64,000 nucleotides of DNA from Streptomyces albipurpureus (GCF_023701525.1 NZ_JAMQAW010000008.1:42286-106285); one strand, 5' to 3'. Counted from the stretch's first letter, positions 27,283-38,690 are shown. The notes: generated from the sequence alone by a model not told the origin. Program-made: numbers and translations.

Positions 27283-28365
27283 ATGACTCACACACCCACA
27301 GCCCAGTCCAGCCCCCGCCGTCCGGCAAGTCCAGCGGACGCGGGGAGCACCCCAGCACCACGGCAGGCGCGAGCCGAGTTCACCGTTCCCGCTAAGCACC
27401 CGATGGTGACACTCCTCGGTTCAGGCGACGCCCTACTGCGCGTGATCGAGAAGGCCTTCCCGGCGGCCGATATCCATGTCCGGGGAAATCAGGTCAGCGC
27501 CGTTGGCGACGCGGCGGAAGTCGCACTCATCCAGCGCCTGTTCGACGAGATGATGCTGGTGCTCCGCACCGGTCAGCCGATGACGGAGGACGCAGTGGAA
27601 CGCTCGATCGCCATGCTCAGGGCGAGCGGGAACGGCGGTGGGGAAGGCATCTCAGAGACCCCCGCCGAGGTCCTCACCCAGAACATCCTCTCCAGCCGCG
27701 GTCGGACCATCCGCCCCAAGACGCTCAACCAGAAGCACTATGTCGACGCCATCGACAAGCACACGATCGTCTTCGGTATCGGCCCCGCGGGCACGGGCAA
27801 GACCTATCTCGCCATGGCCAAGGCGGTCCAGGCCCTCCAGTCCAAGCAGGTCACCCGGATCATCCTGACCAGGCCCGCCGTCGAGGCCGGCGAGCGGCTG
27901 GGCTTCCTACCCGGCACGCTCTACGAGAAGATCGACCCGTATCTCCGCCCGTTGTACGACGCCCTGCACGACATGCTCGATCCCGACTCGATTCCCCGGC
28001 TGATGGCCGCGGGCACCATCGAGGTCGCGCCGCTGGCGTATATGCGTGGGCGGACGCTCAATGACGCGTTCATCATCCTCGACGAGGCGCAGAACACGAG
28101 CGCCGAGCAGATGAAGATGTTCCTGACGAGGCTCGGCTTCGACTCGAAGATCGTCATCACCGGAGATGTCACCCAGGTCGACCTCCCCAGCGGCACCAAG
28201 AGCGGTCTGCGGCAGGTCCAGGACATCCTGGACGGTGTCGAGGACGTCCATTTCTCCCGGCTCACGTCGCACGATGTCGTCCGGCACAAGCTCGTCGGCC
28301 GTATCGTCGACGCGTACGAGAAGTACGACGGCCTGAACGGCGGCCGCAGCGCGAACGGGAAGTAG
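27283..28365 (+). CDS. PhoH family protein (ATPase)
   Basis: A PhoH-type ATPase of 360 residues, putatively RNA-associated and almost always next to ybeY. An N-terminal KH-like segment ([32 protein letters not shown]) comes before the P-loop domain: Walker [16 protein letters not shown] at about residue 168, [18 protein letters not shown], Walker [12 protein letters not shown] and [14 protein letters not shown] 27283 (MTHTPTA) matches the usual actinobacterial start; ATG 27259 is the alternative. The stop is 13 bp before ybeY, so the two form an operon tied to rRNA processing. Confidence 0.93.
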   Translation: MTHTPTAQSSPRRPASPADAGSTPAPRQARAEFTVPAKHPMVTLLGSGDALLRVIEKAFPAADIHVRGNQVSAVGDAAEVALIQRLFDEMMLVLRTGQPMTEDAVERSIAMLRASGNGGGEGISETPAEVLTQNILSSRGRTIRPKTLNQKHYVDAIDKHTIVFGIGPAGTGKTYLAMAKAVQALQSKQVTRIILTRPAVEAGERLGFLPGTLYEKIDPYLRPLYDALHDMLDPDSIPRLMAAGTIEVAPLAYMRGRTLNDAFIILDEAQNTSAEQMKMFLTRLGFDSKIVITGDVTQVDLPSGTKSGLRQVQDILDGVEDVHFSRLTSHDVVRHKLVGRIVDAYEKYDGLNGGRSANGK

Positions 28366-28378
28366 CTCGAACCACACC

Positions 28379-28876
28379 ATGTCGATCGACGTCAACAATG
28401 AGTCCGGAACCGAGGTCGATGAGCATTCGATCCTCGACGTGGCTCGCTATGCGCTCGCCAGGATGAGGATCCATCCGCTCTCCGAGCTGTCGGTGATCGT
28501 GGTGGATGACGCGGCGATGGAGCAGCTGCACATCCAGTGGATGGACCTACCGGGTCCCACCGATGTCATGTCCTTCCCGATGGACGAACTGCGTCCCCCG
28601 GTCAAGGACGACGAGGAGCCCCCACAGGGCCTCCTCGGGGACATCGTGCTCTGCCCTGAGGTCGCCAAGGCGCAGGGTGAGCAGGCTCCGACGCAGCACT
28701 CCATGGACGAGGAGCTCCAGCTTCTGACCGTCCATGGAGTGCTGCACCTGCTGGGGTATGACCATGAGGAGCCGGACGAGAAGGCCGAGATGTTCGGCCT
28801 TCAGGCGGCGATCGTTGATGGCTGGCGAGCGGAGAAGGGCTTCACCGGCCCGTCCCCCGCACCGACCGTCTCATGA
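28379..28876 (+). CDS. ybeY: rRNA maturation endoribonuclease YbeY
   Basis: YbeY, 165 residues, a zinc metallo-endoribonuclease for 16S rRNA 3' maturation and ribosome quality control. The metal site [16 protein letters not shown] (three histidines) lies at about residues 118-133, preceded by [17 protein letters not shown] and [10 protein letters not shown], all invariant family blocks. Its stop overlaps the ATG of the next gene (ATGA), giving translational coupling with the CorC-like protein, a common Streptomyces arrangement. Confidence 0.96.
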   Translation: MSIDVNNESGTEVDEHSILDVARYALARMRIHPLSELSVIVVDDAAMEQLHIQWMDLPGPTDVMSFPMDELRPPVKDDEEPPQGLLGDIVLCPEVAKAQGEQAPTQHSMDEELQLLTVHGVLHLLGYDHEEPDEKAEMFGLQAAIVDGWRAEKGFTGPSPAPTVS

Positions 28877-30159
28877 GCGGGCAACTGGTCTTCGGGGCCG
28901 TCCTGCTGGTTGTCGTGGCCTGGCTGGCGGCCTGTGCTGAGGCGGGCATCGCCCGGATCTCCAGCTTCCGGGCCGCCGAAGCGGTCCGCTCCGGGCGGCG
29001 TGGGGCGGCCAAGCTGGCCCAGGTCGCCGCGGACCCCACGCGCTATCTCAATGTGGCCCTGCTCGTGCGCGTGGCGTGTGAAATGGCCGCGGGCGTCCTG
29101 GTCACCTATGCCTGCCTCCAGGAATTCGCGGAAACATGGGAGGCACTGGCCGTCGCTATCGGTGTGATGGTGCTCGTCTCCTATGTCGCCGTGGGTGTGT
29201 CACCGCGGACCATCGGTCGTCAGCATCCGCTGAACACGGCGACGGCCGCGGCGTATGTGCTGCTGCCGCTCGCCAAGATCATGGGCCCCATCCCTCAACT
29301 GCTGATCCTGATCGGCAATGCGCTCACCCCCGGAAAGGGCTTCCGTAAAGGCCCCTTCGCGAGCGAGGCGGAGCTGCGGTCGATGGTGGACCTCGCCGAG
29401 CAGGAGTCCCTGATCGAGGACGAAGAGCGCCGTATGGTGCACTCCGTCTTTGAATTGGGCGACACGCTGGTACGGGAGGTGATGGTGCCGCGCACGGATC
29501 TGATCTGCATCGAGCGGTACAAGACCGTCCGCCAGGCCATCACCCTCGCGCTGCGTTCCGGCTTCTCGCGAGTCCCCGTCACCGGGGAGAACGAGGACGA
29601 TGTCGTCGGCATCGTCTACCTCAAGGACCTGGCCCGCAAAACGCATGTCAACCGCGAGTCGGAGTCCGATCTGGTCACCACCGCCATGCGGCCCGCGGTC
29701 TTTGTGCCCGACACCAAGAACGCCGGGAATTTGCTGCGCGAGATGCAGCAGAAGCGCAACCATGTCGCGGTCGTCATCGATGAGTACGGCGGCACCGCCG
29801 GCATCGTGACGATCGAGGACATCCTGGAGGAGATCGTCGGCGAGATCACCGATGAGTACGACCGTGAACTGCCCCCGATCGAGGAGTTGGGCGATGGCCG
29901 CTTCCGGGTGACGGCACGGCTCGACATCGGCGATATGGGCGAGCTCTACGGTCTCGATGAGCTTGACGACGACGATGTCGAGACCGTCGGCGGACTGCTG
30001 GCCAAGGCGCTCGGCCGGGTGCCGATCGCCGGTGCGACCGCCCTGTTCGACCTGCCGGACGGGCGGGCGCTTCGGCTCACGGCCGAGTCTCCGGCCGGAC
30101 GACGGAACAAGATCGTCACTGTGCTGGTGGAACCGGTCTCGGGGCACGCCCAAGGATGA
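28873..30159 (+). CDS. Hemolysin/CorC family membrane protein with CBS domains
   Basis: A 428-residue CNNM/CorC-type protein. It has a DUF21 membrane domain with about three or four hydrophobic segments (residues 1-150), two CBS domains (about 195-330, including [11 protein letters not shown] and [29 protein letters not shown]) and a C-terminal CorC_HlyC domain. Homologues are magnesium or cobalt transport/efflux proteins, and the name hemolysin is historical. It is coupled to ybeY; mutations in ybeY-linked CorC genes elsewhere suggest a role in Mg2+ homeostasis that supports ribosomes, but that is inference here. Confidence 0.93.
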   Translation: MSGQLVFGAVLLVVVAWLAACAEAGIARISSFRAAEAVRSGRRGAAKLAQVAADPTRYLNVALLVRVACEMAAGVLVTYACLQEFAETWEALAVAIGVMVLVSYVAVGVSPRTIGRQHPLNTATAAAYVLLPLAKIMGPIPQLLILIGNALTPGKGFRKGPFASEAELRSMVDLAEQESLIEDEERRMVHSVFELGDTLVREVMVPRTDLICIERYKTVRQAITLALRSGFSRVPVTGENEDDVVGIVYLKDLARKTHVNRESESDLVTTAMRPAVFVPDTKNAGNLLREMQQKRNHVAVVIDEYGGTAGIVTIEDILEEIVGEITDEYDRELPPIEELGDGRFRVTARLDIGDMGELYGLDELDDDDVETVGGLLAKALGRVPIAGATALFDLPDGRALRLTAESPAGRRNKIVTVLVEPVSGHAQG

Positions 30160-30241
30160 GCACGCCGCGTGAGGACGTCATGACGTAAGCCCTTGGGGGA
30201 CCCTGAGGCGTCATCGCCCGGGCCGTATGTGGGAGGCAGCT

Positions 30242-30595
30242 ATGAACGCAGACGAACTGAAGGCGTTCTGCCTGGAGTTCAATTACGCGGTCGAGGAATT
30301 CCCCTTCGGCGAGGGCGTGTCGGTCTTCAAAGTGGCGGGGAAGATGTTTGCACTGAGCTCACTGGACGCGAAGCCCCTTACCATCAATCTGAAGTGTGAT
30401 CCCGACCTCGCCGTTCAACTGCGCGCCGACCATCCGGCGATTGCCCCCGGCTGGCATATGAACAAGCGCCACTGGAATACGGTCACGGTCCGGGACCTCC
30501 CGGACTCCATGGTCCGGGAATTGGTTGAGGACTCCTATGACCTGGTGGTCGCCGGTCTCCCCAAAGCCGAGCGACTGCGCCTGGATCGACCCTGA
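30242..30595 (+). CDS. MmcQ/YjbR family DNA-binding-fold protein
   Basis: A small protein of 117 residues of the MmcQ/YjbR family (CyaY-like fold). Diagnostic blocks are FNYAVEEFPFGEGVSVFKVAGKMFAL and the C-terminal APGWHMNKRHWNTV, followed by the DLVVAGLPKAERLRL helix. The molecular function is not established for the family. A clean GGAGG (30232-30236) precedes ATG 30242. It follows the CorC-like gene by 82 bp. Confidence 0.9.
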   Translation: MNADELKAFCLEFNYAVEEFPFGEGVSVFKVAGKMFALSSLDAKPLTINLKCDPDLAVQLRADHPAIAPGWHMNKRHWNTVTVRDLPDSMVRELVEDSYDLVVAGLPKAERLRLDRP

Positions 30596-30700
30596 ATCGA
30601 TATGGCGGTGTCGGCGTTTCCTCCCGTATAGGTACTCTCGGTCGGTAAACCGGGGAGGGGGGAAGCTCCCCATGAGCATGTGATCCAGGGGAGTAACACC

Positions 30701-31396
30701 GTGATGTCTATCCGTATGCGCCGTGGCGCCGCCGCTTTGGCCGCAGTCTCCGTGCTTGGTCTCACCGCCGCTGCCTGCGGTGGTTCCGACGGCGACAAGA
30801 AGTCGGAGAAGGGACAGTCGGATGCCAAGCCCCTGACCGCCGCCCAGATGAAGGCGGGGGTCATCACCCCGGCCGATCTGCCCGCGGGATACAAGCCCAT
30901 GGGAGATGGCGAATCGGCGGGCAGCGGCCACAAGGCCGACAAGAAGGAATGTCAGCCGATCGCCGAGTTCATGAATGACAAGGTCTCCGGTGCCACCGTC
31001 GGCGGAGATGTCGACTTGCAGAACGCCAACGGGGATTCGCTCATCAGCCAGCAGGTCCTCACCTTTTCCGGCAGTGGGGCGCAGGACTTCATGAAGGAGG
31101 CCGCGACCGCACTGGGCGAGTGCACTGCCTTCTCCGTCGAGCAGGGCGGCCAGAAGGTTGAGGTCAAGGTCGAGAAGATCTCGGGCCCGAAGGCCGGCGA
31201 GGACTCGCACAACTTCCGGATGAAGATGAAGATGGCGAGCCTGTCCATCGAAATCGAGACCAATCTCCTGGTCGCGCGTCAGGGCACCGGGATCACCCGC
31301 ATCGCTCATATCCCCGGAGACGCCACCGGTCACAAGGACTTCGACGATCTGGCCCAGCGCGCCGGGGACAAGTTCGCCAAGGCCGCCCAGGGCTGA
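30701..31396 (+). CDS. Putative lipoprotein, secreted
   Basis: A 231-residue exported lipoprotein with basic start MSIRMRRG, a hydrophobic segment and the cleavage region LTAAACGGSDGDKK, where Cys is the lipid anchor. A lysine- and serine-rich linker precedes a folded domain of about 170 residues with two cysteines (KECQPI and LGECTAF) that may pair; it resembles the generic sensor-like lipoproteins of Streptomyces. GTG 30701 is chosen because AGGGGAG ends seven bases before it; a GTG at 30680 and the ATG at 30704 are alternatives. Confidence 0.75.
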   Translation: MMSIRMRRGAAALAAVSVLGLTAAACGGSDGDKKSEKGQSDAKPLTAAQMKAGVITPADLPAGYKPMGDGESAGSGHKADKKECQPIAEFMNDKVSGATVGGDVDLQNANGDSLISQQVLTFSGSGAQDFMKEAATALGECTAFSVEQGGQKVEVKVEKISGPKAGEDSHNFRMKMKMASLSIEIETNLLVARQGTGITRIAHIPGDATGHKDFDDLAQRAGDKFAKAAQG

Positions 31397-31528
31397 CGCC
31401 CATCCGGTCGATCCCGCTCGGCAGCCCTTCGAGGTGACCGGTCTGTCGGTACGCCGGGCGCGGCCCAGCCGGGTCCCGGATCTCCGGGGCCCTGCCGCCC
31501 CGCCCGGGTGCCGATCTATGCTCGGCCC

Positions 31529-31882
31529 ATGACGCAGAGCACCGACCTCGGCCCCGAGGACCGCAAGATCATCACCCTGGCCCGTAGCGCCCGGGCCCGT
31601 AACGGGGTGCCTGAGGGTGCGGCCGTCCGGGATGAGACCGGCCGTACCTATGTCGCCGGGACCGTGGCGCTCGCCTCGCTCAACCTCAGCGCGCTCCAGA
31701 CCGCGGTGGCGATGGCCGTGGCCAGCGGTGCCACGTCCCTGGAGGCCGCGGCGGTGGTCTCGGAGTCGGACACCGCGTCCGCGGCGGATCTCGCGGCGGT
31801 GCGCGACCTGGGCGGACCGCAGACACCAGTACTGCTCGCGGGTCCTGACGGCGGGCTGCGATCGGCCGTCACAGCGGGGTGA
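31529..31882 (+). CDS. Cytidine deaminase-like protein lacking zinc ligands
   Basis: A 117-residue protein that aligns to the start and middle of small tetrameric cytidine deaminases. RSARARNGVPEGAAVRDETGRTYVAGTVALASLNLSALQTAVAMAVASG matches the beta-sheet and helix 2 of that fold. The catalytic CAERTA helix start reads SALQTA, so Cys and Glu are both gone, and the later PCxxC zinc pair is absent; the sequence passes straight to GGPQTPVLLAGPDG. It cannot be an ordinary zinc deaminase. A TATGCT box six bases before the ATG suggests a leaderless start. It sits just before era. The usual annotation of cytidine deaminase should be read as fold only. Confidence 0.8.
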   Translation: MTQSTDLGPEDRKIITLARSARARNGVPEGAAVRDETGRTYVAGTVALASLNLSALQTAVAMAVASGATSLEAAAVVSESDTASAADLAAVRDLGGPQTPVLLAGPDGGLRSAVTAG

Positions 31883-32064
31883 GCGCAGCCCCGATCCGGG
31901 CCGTGAGGCGTGCTCGGCCCACGGTCAACACCGTGATCCACCGCCGATCCGCCGCTGATTCACGAGAGCGGTGCGACAGATCCATGACTGATCCACCACG
32001 GGTCTACGACGAACCCCGGGCACCAGGGGCACGAGGGCCGTCGGCATCAGGGACAATGGGCGTC

Positions 32065-33009
32065 ATGAGTGTTCGTAGCCAGTCTTCCGAGCCCGCCCCC
32101 CACCGGGCGGGCTTCGCCTGTTTCGTCGGCCGCCCCAATGCGGGCAAGTCCACCCTCACGAACGCTCTGGTCGGCCAGAAGGTGGCGATCACCTCCAACC
32201 GGCCGCAGACGACCCGGCACAGCGTCCGGGGCATCGTCCACCGCCCCGAGGCCCAGCTGATCCTGGTCGACACCCCCGGCCTGCACAAGCCGCGCACCCT
32301 GCTCGGTGAGCGGCTCAATGACGTGGTCCGCACCACCTGGGCCGAGGTCGACGTCATCGGCTTCTGCCTGCCCGCAGACCAGAAGCTCGGCCCCGGCGAC
32401 CGCTTTATCGCCAAGGAGTTGGCGGGGATCAAGAAGACCCCCAAGGTCGCCATCGTCACCAAGACCGACCTGGTCGACTCCAAGACCCTGGCCGAGCAGC
32501 TTCTCGCGGTGCATCTACTCGCCCAGGAGCTGGGCTTCGAGTGGGCCGAGATCGTCCCGGTTTCGGTCGTGGGGGACAAGCAGGTCCAGCTGGTGGCCGA
32601 TCTGCTGGTTCCGCTGCTCCCGGAGGGCCCCGCGCTCTATCCGGAGGGCGATCTCACGGATGAGCCGGAGCAGGTCATGGTCGCCGAGCTGATCCGCGAG
32701 GCCGCGCTCGAAGGCGTACGGGATGAGCTGCCGCACTCCATCGCCGTGGTGGTCGAGGAGATGCTGCCGCGCCAGGACCGCCCGGCCGACAAGCCGCTGC
32801 TGGACATCCACGCCAATCTCTACATCGAGCGTCCGAGCCAGAAGGGCATCATCATCGGCCCCAAGGGCAAGCGCCTCAAGGAGGTCGGGATCAAGTCCCG
32901 CCAGCAGATCGAGGCCCTGCTCGGTACGCCGGTCTTCCTCGACCTGCACGTCAAGGTCGCCAAGGACTGGCAGCGCGACCCCAAGCAGCTGCGCAAACTC
33001 GGCTTCTAA
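32065..33009 (+). CDS. era: GTPase Era
   Basis: Era, 314 residues, a GTPase needed for 16S rRNA maturation and 30S assembly. G motifs: GRPNAGKST (residues 22-30), the switch RPQTTRHSVRG, DTPGLHKPR and TKTDLVDS. The C-terminal KH domain has IIIGPKGKRLKEVGIKSRQQIE. ATG 32065 matches other Streptomyces Era proteins (MSVRxQSSE). A GACAAT box (32052-32057) seven bases upstream suggests a leaderless start. It completes a cluster in which ybeY, phoH and era all act on ribosome maturation. Confidence 0.97.
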   Translation: MSVRSQSSEPAPHRAGFACFVGRPNAGKSTLTNALVGQKVAITSNRPQTTRHSVRGIVHRPEAQLILVDTPGLHKPRTLLGERLNDVVRTTWAEVDVIGFCLPADQKLGPGDRFIAKELAGIKKTPKVAIVTKTDLVDSKTLAEQLLAVHLLAQELGFEWAEIVPVSVVGDKQVQLVADLLVPLLPEGPALYPEGDLTDEPEQVMVAELIREAALEGVRDELPHSIAVVVEEMLPRQDRPADKPLLDIHANLYIERPSQKGIIIGPKGKRLKEVGIKSRQQIEALLGTPVFLDLHVKVAKDWQRDPKQLRKLGF

Positions 33010-33162
33010 GCCCTGAGCGGTCGGCGGAGGCCCGGGGAGCAGCGCACCCCGGGCCCCTGCCGCCACCGGCCCACCAGCAGCACCCCGGGCCCAGCCGCTC
33101 CCGGGAGCGGCGCCGAGCGCCGCATCGCGGGGATCCCGCCCCTCAGGGCCCCGGGACCGCCC

Positions 33163-33429
33163 TCACGCCCCTTCTCTTAGCACCCGCGAGACCAGCTCGC
33201 GCTGGGCCTCGGTCAACCGCGGTTCGGCGGCGTGGACCGTGGTGTCATCGATGGTGATCTCATAGCTGAAACCGTCCGGCACACCCCTGGACGGCTCACC
33301 TCGGCTCTCGCTGAGCGCCCGCTCTGCCAGCTCTCGCCACCCACCCGTGTCCGGGTGCGCCGAGGTCTCGATCTCGGCGAACCGTTCGATCCCCGCGAAA
33401 CCGCCCGTGCGCCGTACTTGGATACGCAT
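33163..33429 (-). CDS. Emfourin-type protease inhibitor
   Basis: An 88-residue protein that matches the emfourin family, which inhibits protealysin-like M4 proteases. It begins MRIQVRRTGGFAGIERFAEIET, keeps the GFSYEITIDDTTVHAAEPRLTE segment typical of the family and has no signal peptide. GGGAG on the minus strand precedes the ATG. It lies 144 bp downstream of the M4 protease gene on the same strand, the known arrangement of the protease-inhibitor pair, so it most likely keeps the protease inactive in the cytoplasm. Confidence 0.85.
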   Translation of the reverse strand: MRIQVRRTGGFAGIERFAEIETSAHPDTGGWRELAERALSESRGEPSRGVPDGFSYEITIDDTTVHAAEPRLTEAQRELVSRVLREGA

Positions 33430-33573
33430 GGCTCCCGTTCTATTACGGATCGGAGCGAAGCGCCACGACGCCGGATCGGTTCGGGGCCGAGCCTGGGCCC
33501 GCCCCGAACCGCTCACTCCGCATGATCTGCTCACCCAGGGCTCAGCAGGGGCCTCAACCAAGATCAAACAGGC

Positions 33574-34644
33574 TCAGAGCTTTGCTTGGCCGGTCGGCAC
33601 CCCCACCTGTGACCAGGCCTTGGTCACCGCCTCCAGCTCCGCGCCGTCGCCGTAACGCGCCCGCGCCGCCGCCAGCGTGAGCCGGGCGAACTCCGAGAAC
33701 CGCGCCTCCGAGGACAGCTCACCTCCGGTCACGGTGTCGAACCAGATCTGCCCGGCCCGCTCCCACGCCTTGCCGCCCAGTTGGGTCGCCAGCAGGTAGA
33801 AGGCGTGGTTGGGGATGCCGGAGTTGATGTGAACACCGCCGTTGTCCCGGCCGGTGCGCACATAGTCGTCCATCGTCGCGGGCTGCGGGTCCTTGCCCAG
33901 GACATCGTCGTCGTACGCCGTGCCCGGTGCCTTCAGGCTGCGCAGGGCGACGCCGCTGACCCGGGGGGCGAGCAGGCCCTGGCCGATCAGCCAGTCGGCC
34001 TGGTCGGCGGTCTGGTCGAGGGTGTACTGCTTCACCAGCGAGCCGATCACATCCGAGATCGACTCGTTGAGCGCGCCGGACTGGCTGAAGTACTCCAGGT
34101 TCGCGGTGTGCTGGGTGAGGCCGTGTGCCAGCTCGTGCGCGATGATGTCGACCGAGACGGAGAAGTCGAGGAAGATCTCGCCGTCACCGTCGCCGAACAC
34201 CATCTGCTGGCCGTCCCAGAAGGCGTTGCCGTACTTCTCGTCGTAGTGCACGTTCGCCTTGAGCGGCAGTCCCGCGTCATCGAGTGAGTTGCGCCCGTAC
34301 GACGTCAGCAGCAGCTCGAAGGTGGCGCCGAGTCCCGCGTAGACGCGGTTGACGGTCGCGTCCTGGCCCGGCTCGTCCCCTTCGCCGCGGACCTTCTTGC
34401 CCGGCAGGCGCAGGGTGTTCTCGCAGTCGTAGATCGTGCGCTGGGGGTGGTCCGGCGCGCTCCCGCTCGGAACGGCCGCGACCAGACCGCGCACGGTGGT
34501 CACCCGGCGGCGGGTTCGTTGGGCGGCGTCGACTTCCAGCGTGCGCTGGGCGGCCTCGGCGAGAGCGCTGTCATCGCCGCGCGCGATCTTGTCGAGGACA
34601 TGCGGCGGAACGATGGTGCAGAACGTGGGATGGGAATTGGTCAT
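33574..34644 (-). CDS. M4 family (protealysin-like) metallopeptidase
   Basis: A thermolysin-family zinc protease of 356 residues. Zinc and catalytic residues are HELAH (170-174) and Glu194 in NESISDVIG; the catalytic histidine is in GGVHINSGIPNHAFY. There is no signal peptide and only a short propeptide, whose FCTIVPPHVLDKIA (about residues 8-21) matches the PPxxL core of protealysin propeptides rather than the long FTP-type precursor. Such enzymes act inside the cell or leave without Sec. ATG 34644 is preceded by CACATT at seven bases (34657-34652), suggesting a leaderless mRNA. The inhibitor gene follows on the same strand. Confidence 0.92.
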   Translation of the reverse strand: MTNSHPTFCTIVPPHVLDKIARGDDSALAEAAQRTLEVDAAQRTRRRVTTVRGLVAAVPSGSAPDHPQRTIYDCENTLRLPGKKVRGEGDEPGQDATVNRVYAGLGATFELLLTSYGRNSLDDAGLPLKANVHYDEKYGNAFWDGQQMVFGDGDGEIFLDFSVSVDIIAHELAHGLTQHTANLEYFSQSGALNESISDVIGSLVKQYTLDQTADQADWLIGQGLLAPRVSGVALRSLKAPGTAYDDDVLGKDPQPATMDDYVRTGRDNGGVHINSGIPNHAFYLLATQLGGKAWERAGQIWFDTVTGGELSSEARFSEFARLTLAAARARYGDGAELEAVTKAWSQVGVPTGQAKL

Positions 34645-34795
34645 GAACCGCAATGTGGCACTGGGTTATCTGGCTGTCACTAGTTGCCACGGTGATTGAC
34701 GAGATGGAGTGACGAATACCGTATGGCTGACGGATGTCCCGCATACTGATACAGGACCCCTGTCCCGGCGCTACTCGGCTATGCTCGCTCGCATC

Positions 34796-36714
<1,919 letters not shown>

Positions 36715-36732
36715 TCCGACACAAACCAGCCG

Positions 36733-36781
36733 ATCGCGCCCCCCGAACCCCGCCCGAACGGGAGATTCCGGGGGGCGCGAT
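36733..36781 (+). terminator. leuA terminator
   Basis: A 15- to 16-bp GC-rich stem (36733-36747 with 36766-36781, one bulge) begins 19 bp after the leuA stop. No U-tract. Confidence 0.8.
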
Positions 36782-36920
36782 GCGTTTACAACTGCGAATC
36801 AGAGGGCGTGAAATCGGCCATGTACTGGCGTACTGCCGCTGCGGTGCAGACGCCGCAACCCTGCTGTGGCTAACATCACGTCAACGCGGGAATGTTGCCG
36901 GAGCGTTACGGAGGTGCGCG

Positions 36921-37616
36921 GTGCGCGCAGACCGAGGGGTGTTTGGCCGAAAGCTGCTGGTCTGCGGCATTCACACTTCGTGGAACACCGTAGGGGACGG
37001 GGAGTTCTTCTGTCCCGACTGCGGAGGCGACCGCAATTACCGCCGTCGCACCGGCCGTCGTCGCTTCACCCTCCTTGGCATCCCCCTGGTGCCGCGGGGG
37101 TCGGCCGGGCCCGTCGTGGAATGCGCCGCCTGCCACGGGCACTTCGGTATGGACGCGCTCGACCACCCGACCACCGCCCGCTTCTCGGCGATGCTGCGCG
37201 ACGCCGTCCACACCGTCGCGCTCGCCGTCCTCGCCTCGGGGGGCACTTCGTCCAGTTCCGTCCGGGAGACCGCGGTCACCACGGTCCGTGCGGCGGGTCT
37301 GCACGACTGCACCGAGGACCAACTCACCGGACTGATCGAGGCGCTCGCGGCGGACACCGGCCGATTCGTCACCGACGCCGGGCCCTACGGCGCGGCACTG
37401 GCGATCGAGTTGCATGAGGCGCTGGAGCCGCTCTCACCCCATCTGGCGCCGGCGGGCCGGGAATCGATCCTGCTCCAGGGAGCCCGTATCGCGCTGGCGG
37501 ACGGGCCCTATACGCCGGCCGAGCGCGAAGTCCTCACCACGGTGGGCACCGCCCTCCAACTGCCGCCGTCCGACACCACCCGGCTGCTGTCCATGGCTCG
37601 TACGCTGTCTCCCTAG
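36921..37616 (+). CDS. Zinc-ribbon, TerB-like domain protein
   Basis: A 231-residue protein conserved in Streptomyces. The N-terminus is a zinc ribbon with FFCPDCGGDRNYRRRTGRRRF and GPVVECAACHGHFGMDAL (two CxxC pairs). The C-terminal 150 residues are helical and end with the repeated AxxAxGPYTPAEREVL pattern of TerB/DjlA-type domains, where acidic residues can bind metal (LQGARIALADGPYTPAERE). It is often annotated as tellurite-resistance TerB family, but its role is unknown. GTG 36921 is chosen because of GGAGG at 36910-36914; the upstream frame overlaps the leuA terminator and is not credible. Confidence 0.75.
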   Translation: MRADRGVFGRKLLVCGIHTSWNTVGDGEFFCPDCGGDRNYRRRTGRRRFTLLGIPLVPRGSAGPVVECAACHGHFGMDALDHPTTARFSAMLRDAVHTVALAVLASGGTSSSSVRETAVTTVRAAGLHDCTEDQLTGLIEALAADTGRFVTDAGPYGAALAIELHEALEPLSPHLAPAGRESILLQGARIALADGPYTPAEREVLTTVGTALQLPPSDTTRLLSMARTLSP

Positions 37617-37713
37617 CGTTTCGGGCCGCAAGTCCGTTCTGGGCGGGTAGTTGAGGCGGTGTTCGGCACGGCCTCGGCCAGCTGGCCCCGCACGGCTCAG
37701 GGAAGCGGCCGCA

Positions 37714-37865
37714 GCACAGCCCGAGCCTCGGTGAACTGTGCCGGCCGCACAGGGCCTCTTGGACGCTCCGGGGCCTCAGGGGGCCTAACTGACCTCCTGG
37801 GGCGCGTGAGGCCCGTGTAAGGGCCCTGAACGGGTCGCTGGGGTTCACCGAGGCTCGGGCTGTGC
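37714..37865. repeat. 152-bp element with perfect 23-bp inverted ends
   Basis: The 23 bases at 37714-37736 are exactly complementary, in inverted order, to 37843-37865. Between them lie further short GGGCCC/AGGCCC inversions. No flanking target duplication is visible. It could be a very large hairpin terminator after the zinc-ribbon gene or a MITE-like remnant; the decayed transporter gene begins about 240 bp further on. Confidence 0.8.
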
Positions 37866-38099
37866 GATCGATACGCGCCTTCCAGGCCGGTGCCTGCCTC
37901 CCGCTCCCTGACTCGGCACCCCGAGACGGACCGGACCGCGCCTACTCCTCCGGGAGCAGAGAGCGCCTTCCCCCACCCCCGGCAGTAGCCGCCATCTCGC
38001 ACCCACGTCCGACGCGTCCGCACTGGCCCAACGGAAAGCCTGGTGCCCTCGACACCGTGACGTAGGGAAGCGCCCCAGGGGACCCGTACCGCCAACCGC

Positions 38100-38690
38100 T
38101 CGATCCACGTCGTCCGCGACAACGCGGCAGCGGGCAGTTCCCTGGGCGGTGTTGCTGTTCTGGATCGTCGTCGGGGTGCTCGCCGCCCCGTTCGCCGGCA
38201 AGCTCGGCGACGAGAAGCGAGACAACACCGTCGACCACCTGCCCGACAGCGCCGACTCCACCCAGGCCGCCCGTATCCAGCAGCGACTACCCGGCGGTGA
38301 ACCACCCAGATCGTCGTCTACCAGCGAGAGGGCCAACTCACCGCCGCCGACCGGGCCTCTGCCGAGCGGCAGACCTCGAAGATCGCCGACGCGCACCGGC
38401 TGCTGCCCGCCCTGTCGCCGACGACTCGAAGGACGGCAGGACCCTGATGGTGCCCCTCGCCGTGGGACCGGCAACGAGGAGACCGCGCGAGACGCCTCCG
38501 TCGACGACGTGCGCGCGAAAGTCAGCGGTGGGGACGGACTGAGCGTCGAGGTAGGCGGCCCCGGTTCACTCCAGACCGATATGGAGGAGGTCTTCGAGAC
38601 CGTCGACGGCACCTTGATGATCGCGACCGTACTGGTGGTCACCGTGCTGCTGATCATCACCGACCGCAGCCCCTTCCGGTGGACCACCAT
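38100..38690 (+). pseudogene. MMPL-family RND transporter, decayed N-terminal fragment
   Basis: Pieces of an MMPL membrane protein lie in order but in different frames: PWAVLLFWIVVGVLAAPF with DNTVDHLPDSADSTQAARIQQ (about 38130-38295), then TQIVVYQREGQLTAADRASAERQTSKIADAHRL (about 38300-38405), then VDDVRAKVSGGDGLSVEVGG and ETVDGTLMIATVLVVTVLLIITDRSPF (about 38500-38680). At least two frameshifts separate them, and the homology stops after the second transmembrane segment; the remaining 550 or more residues of a normal MMPL protein are absent. It is a relic of a lipid or siderophore exporter. Confidence 0.8.
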
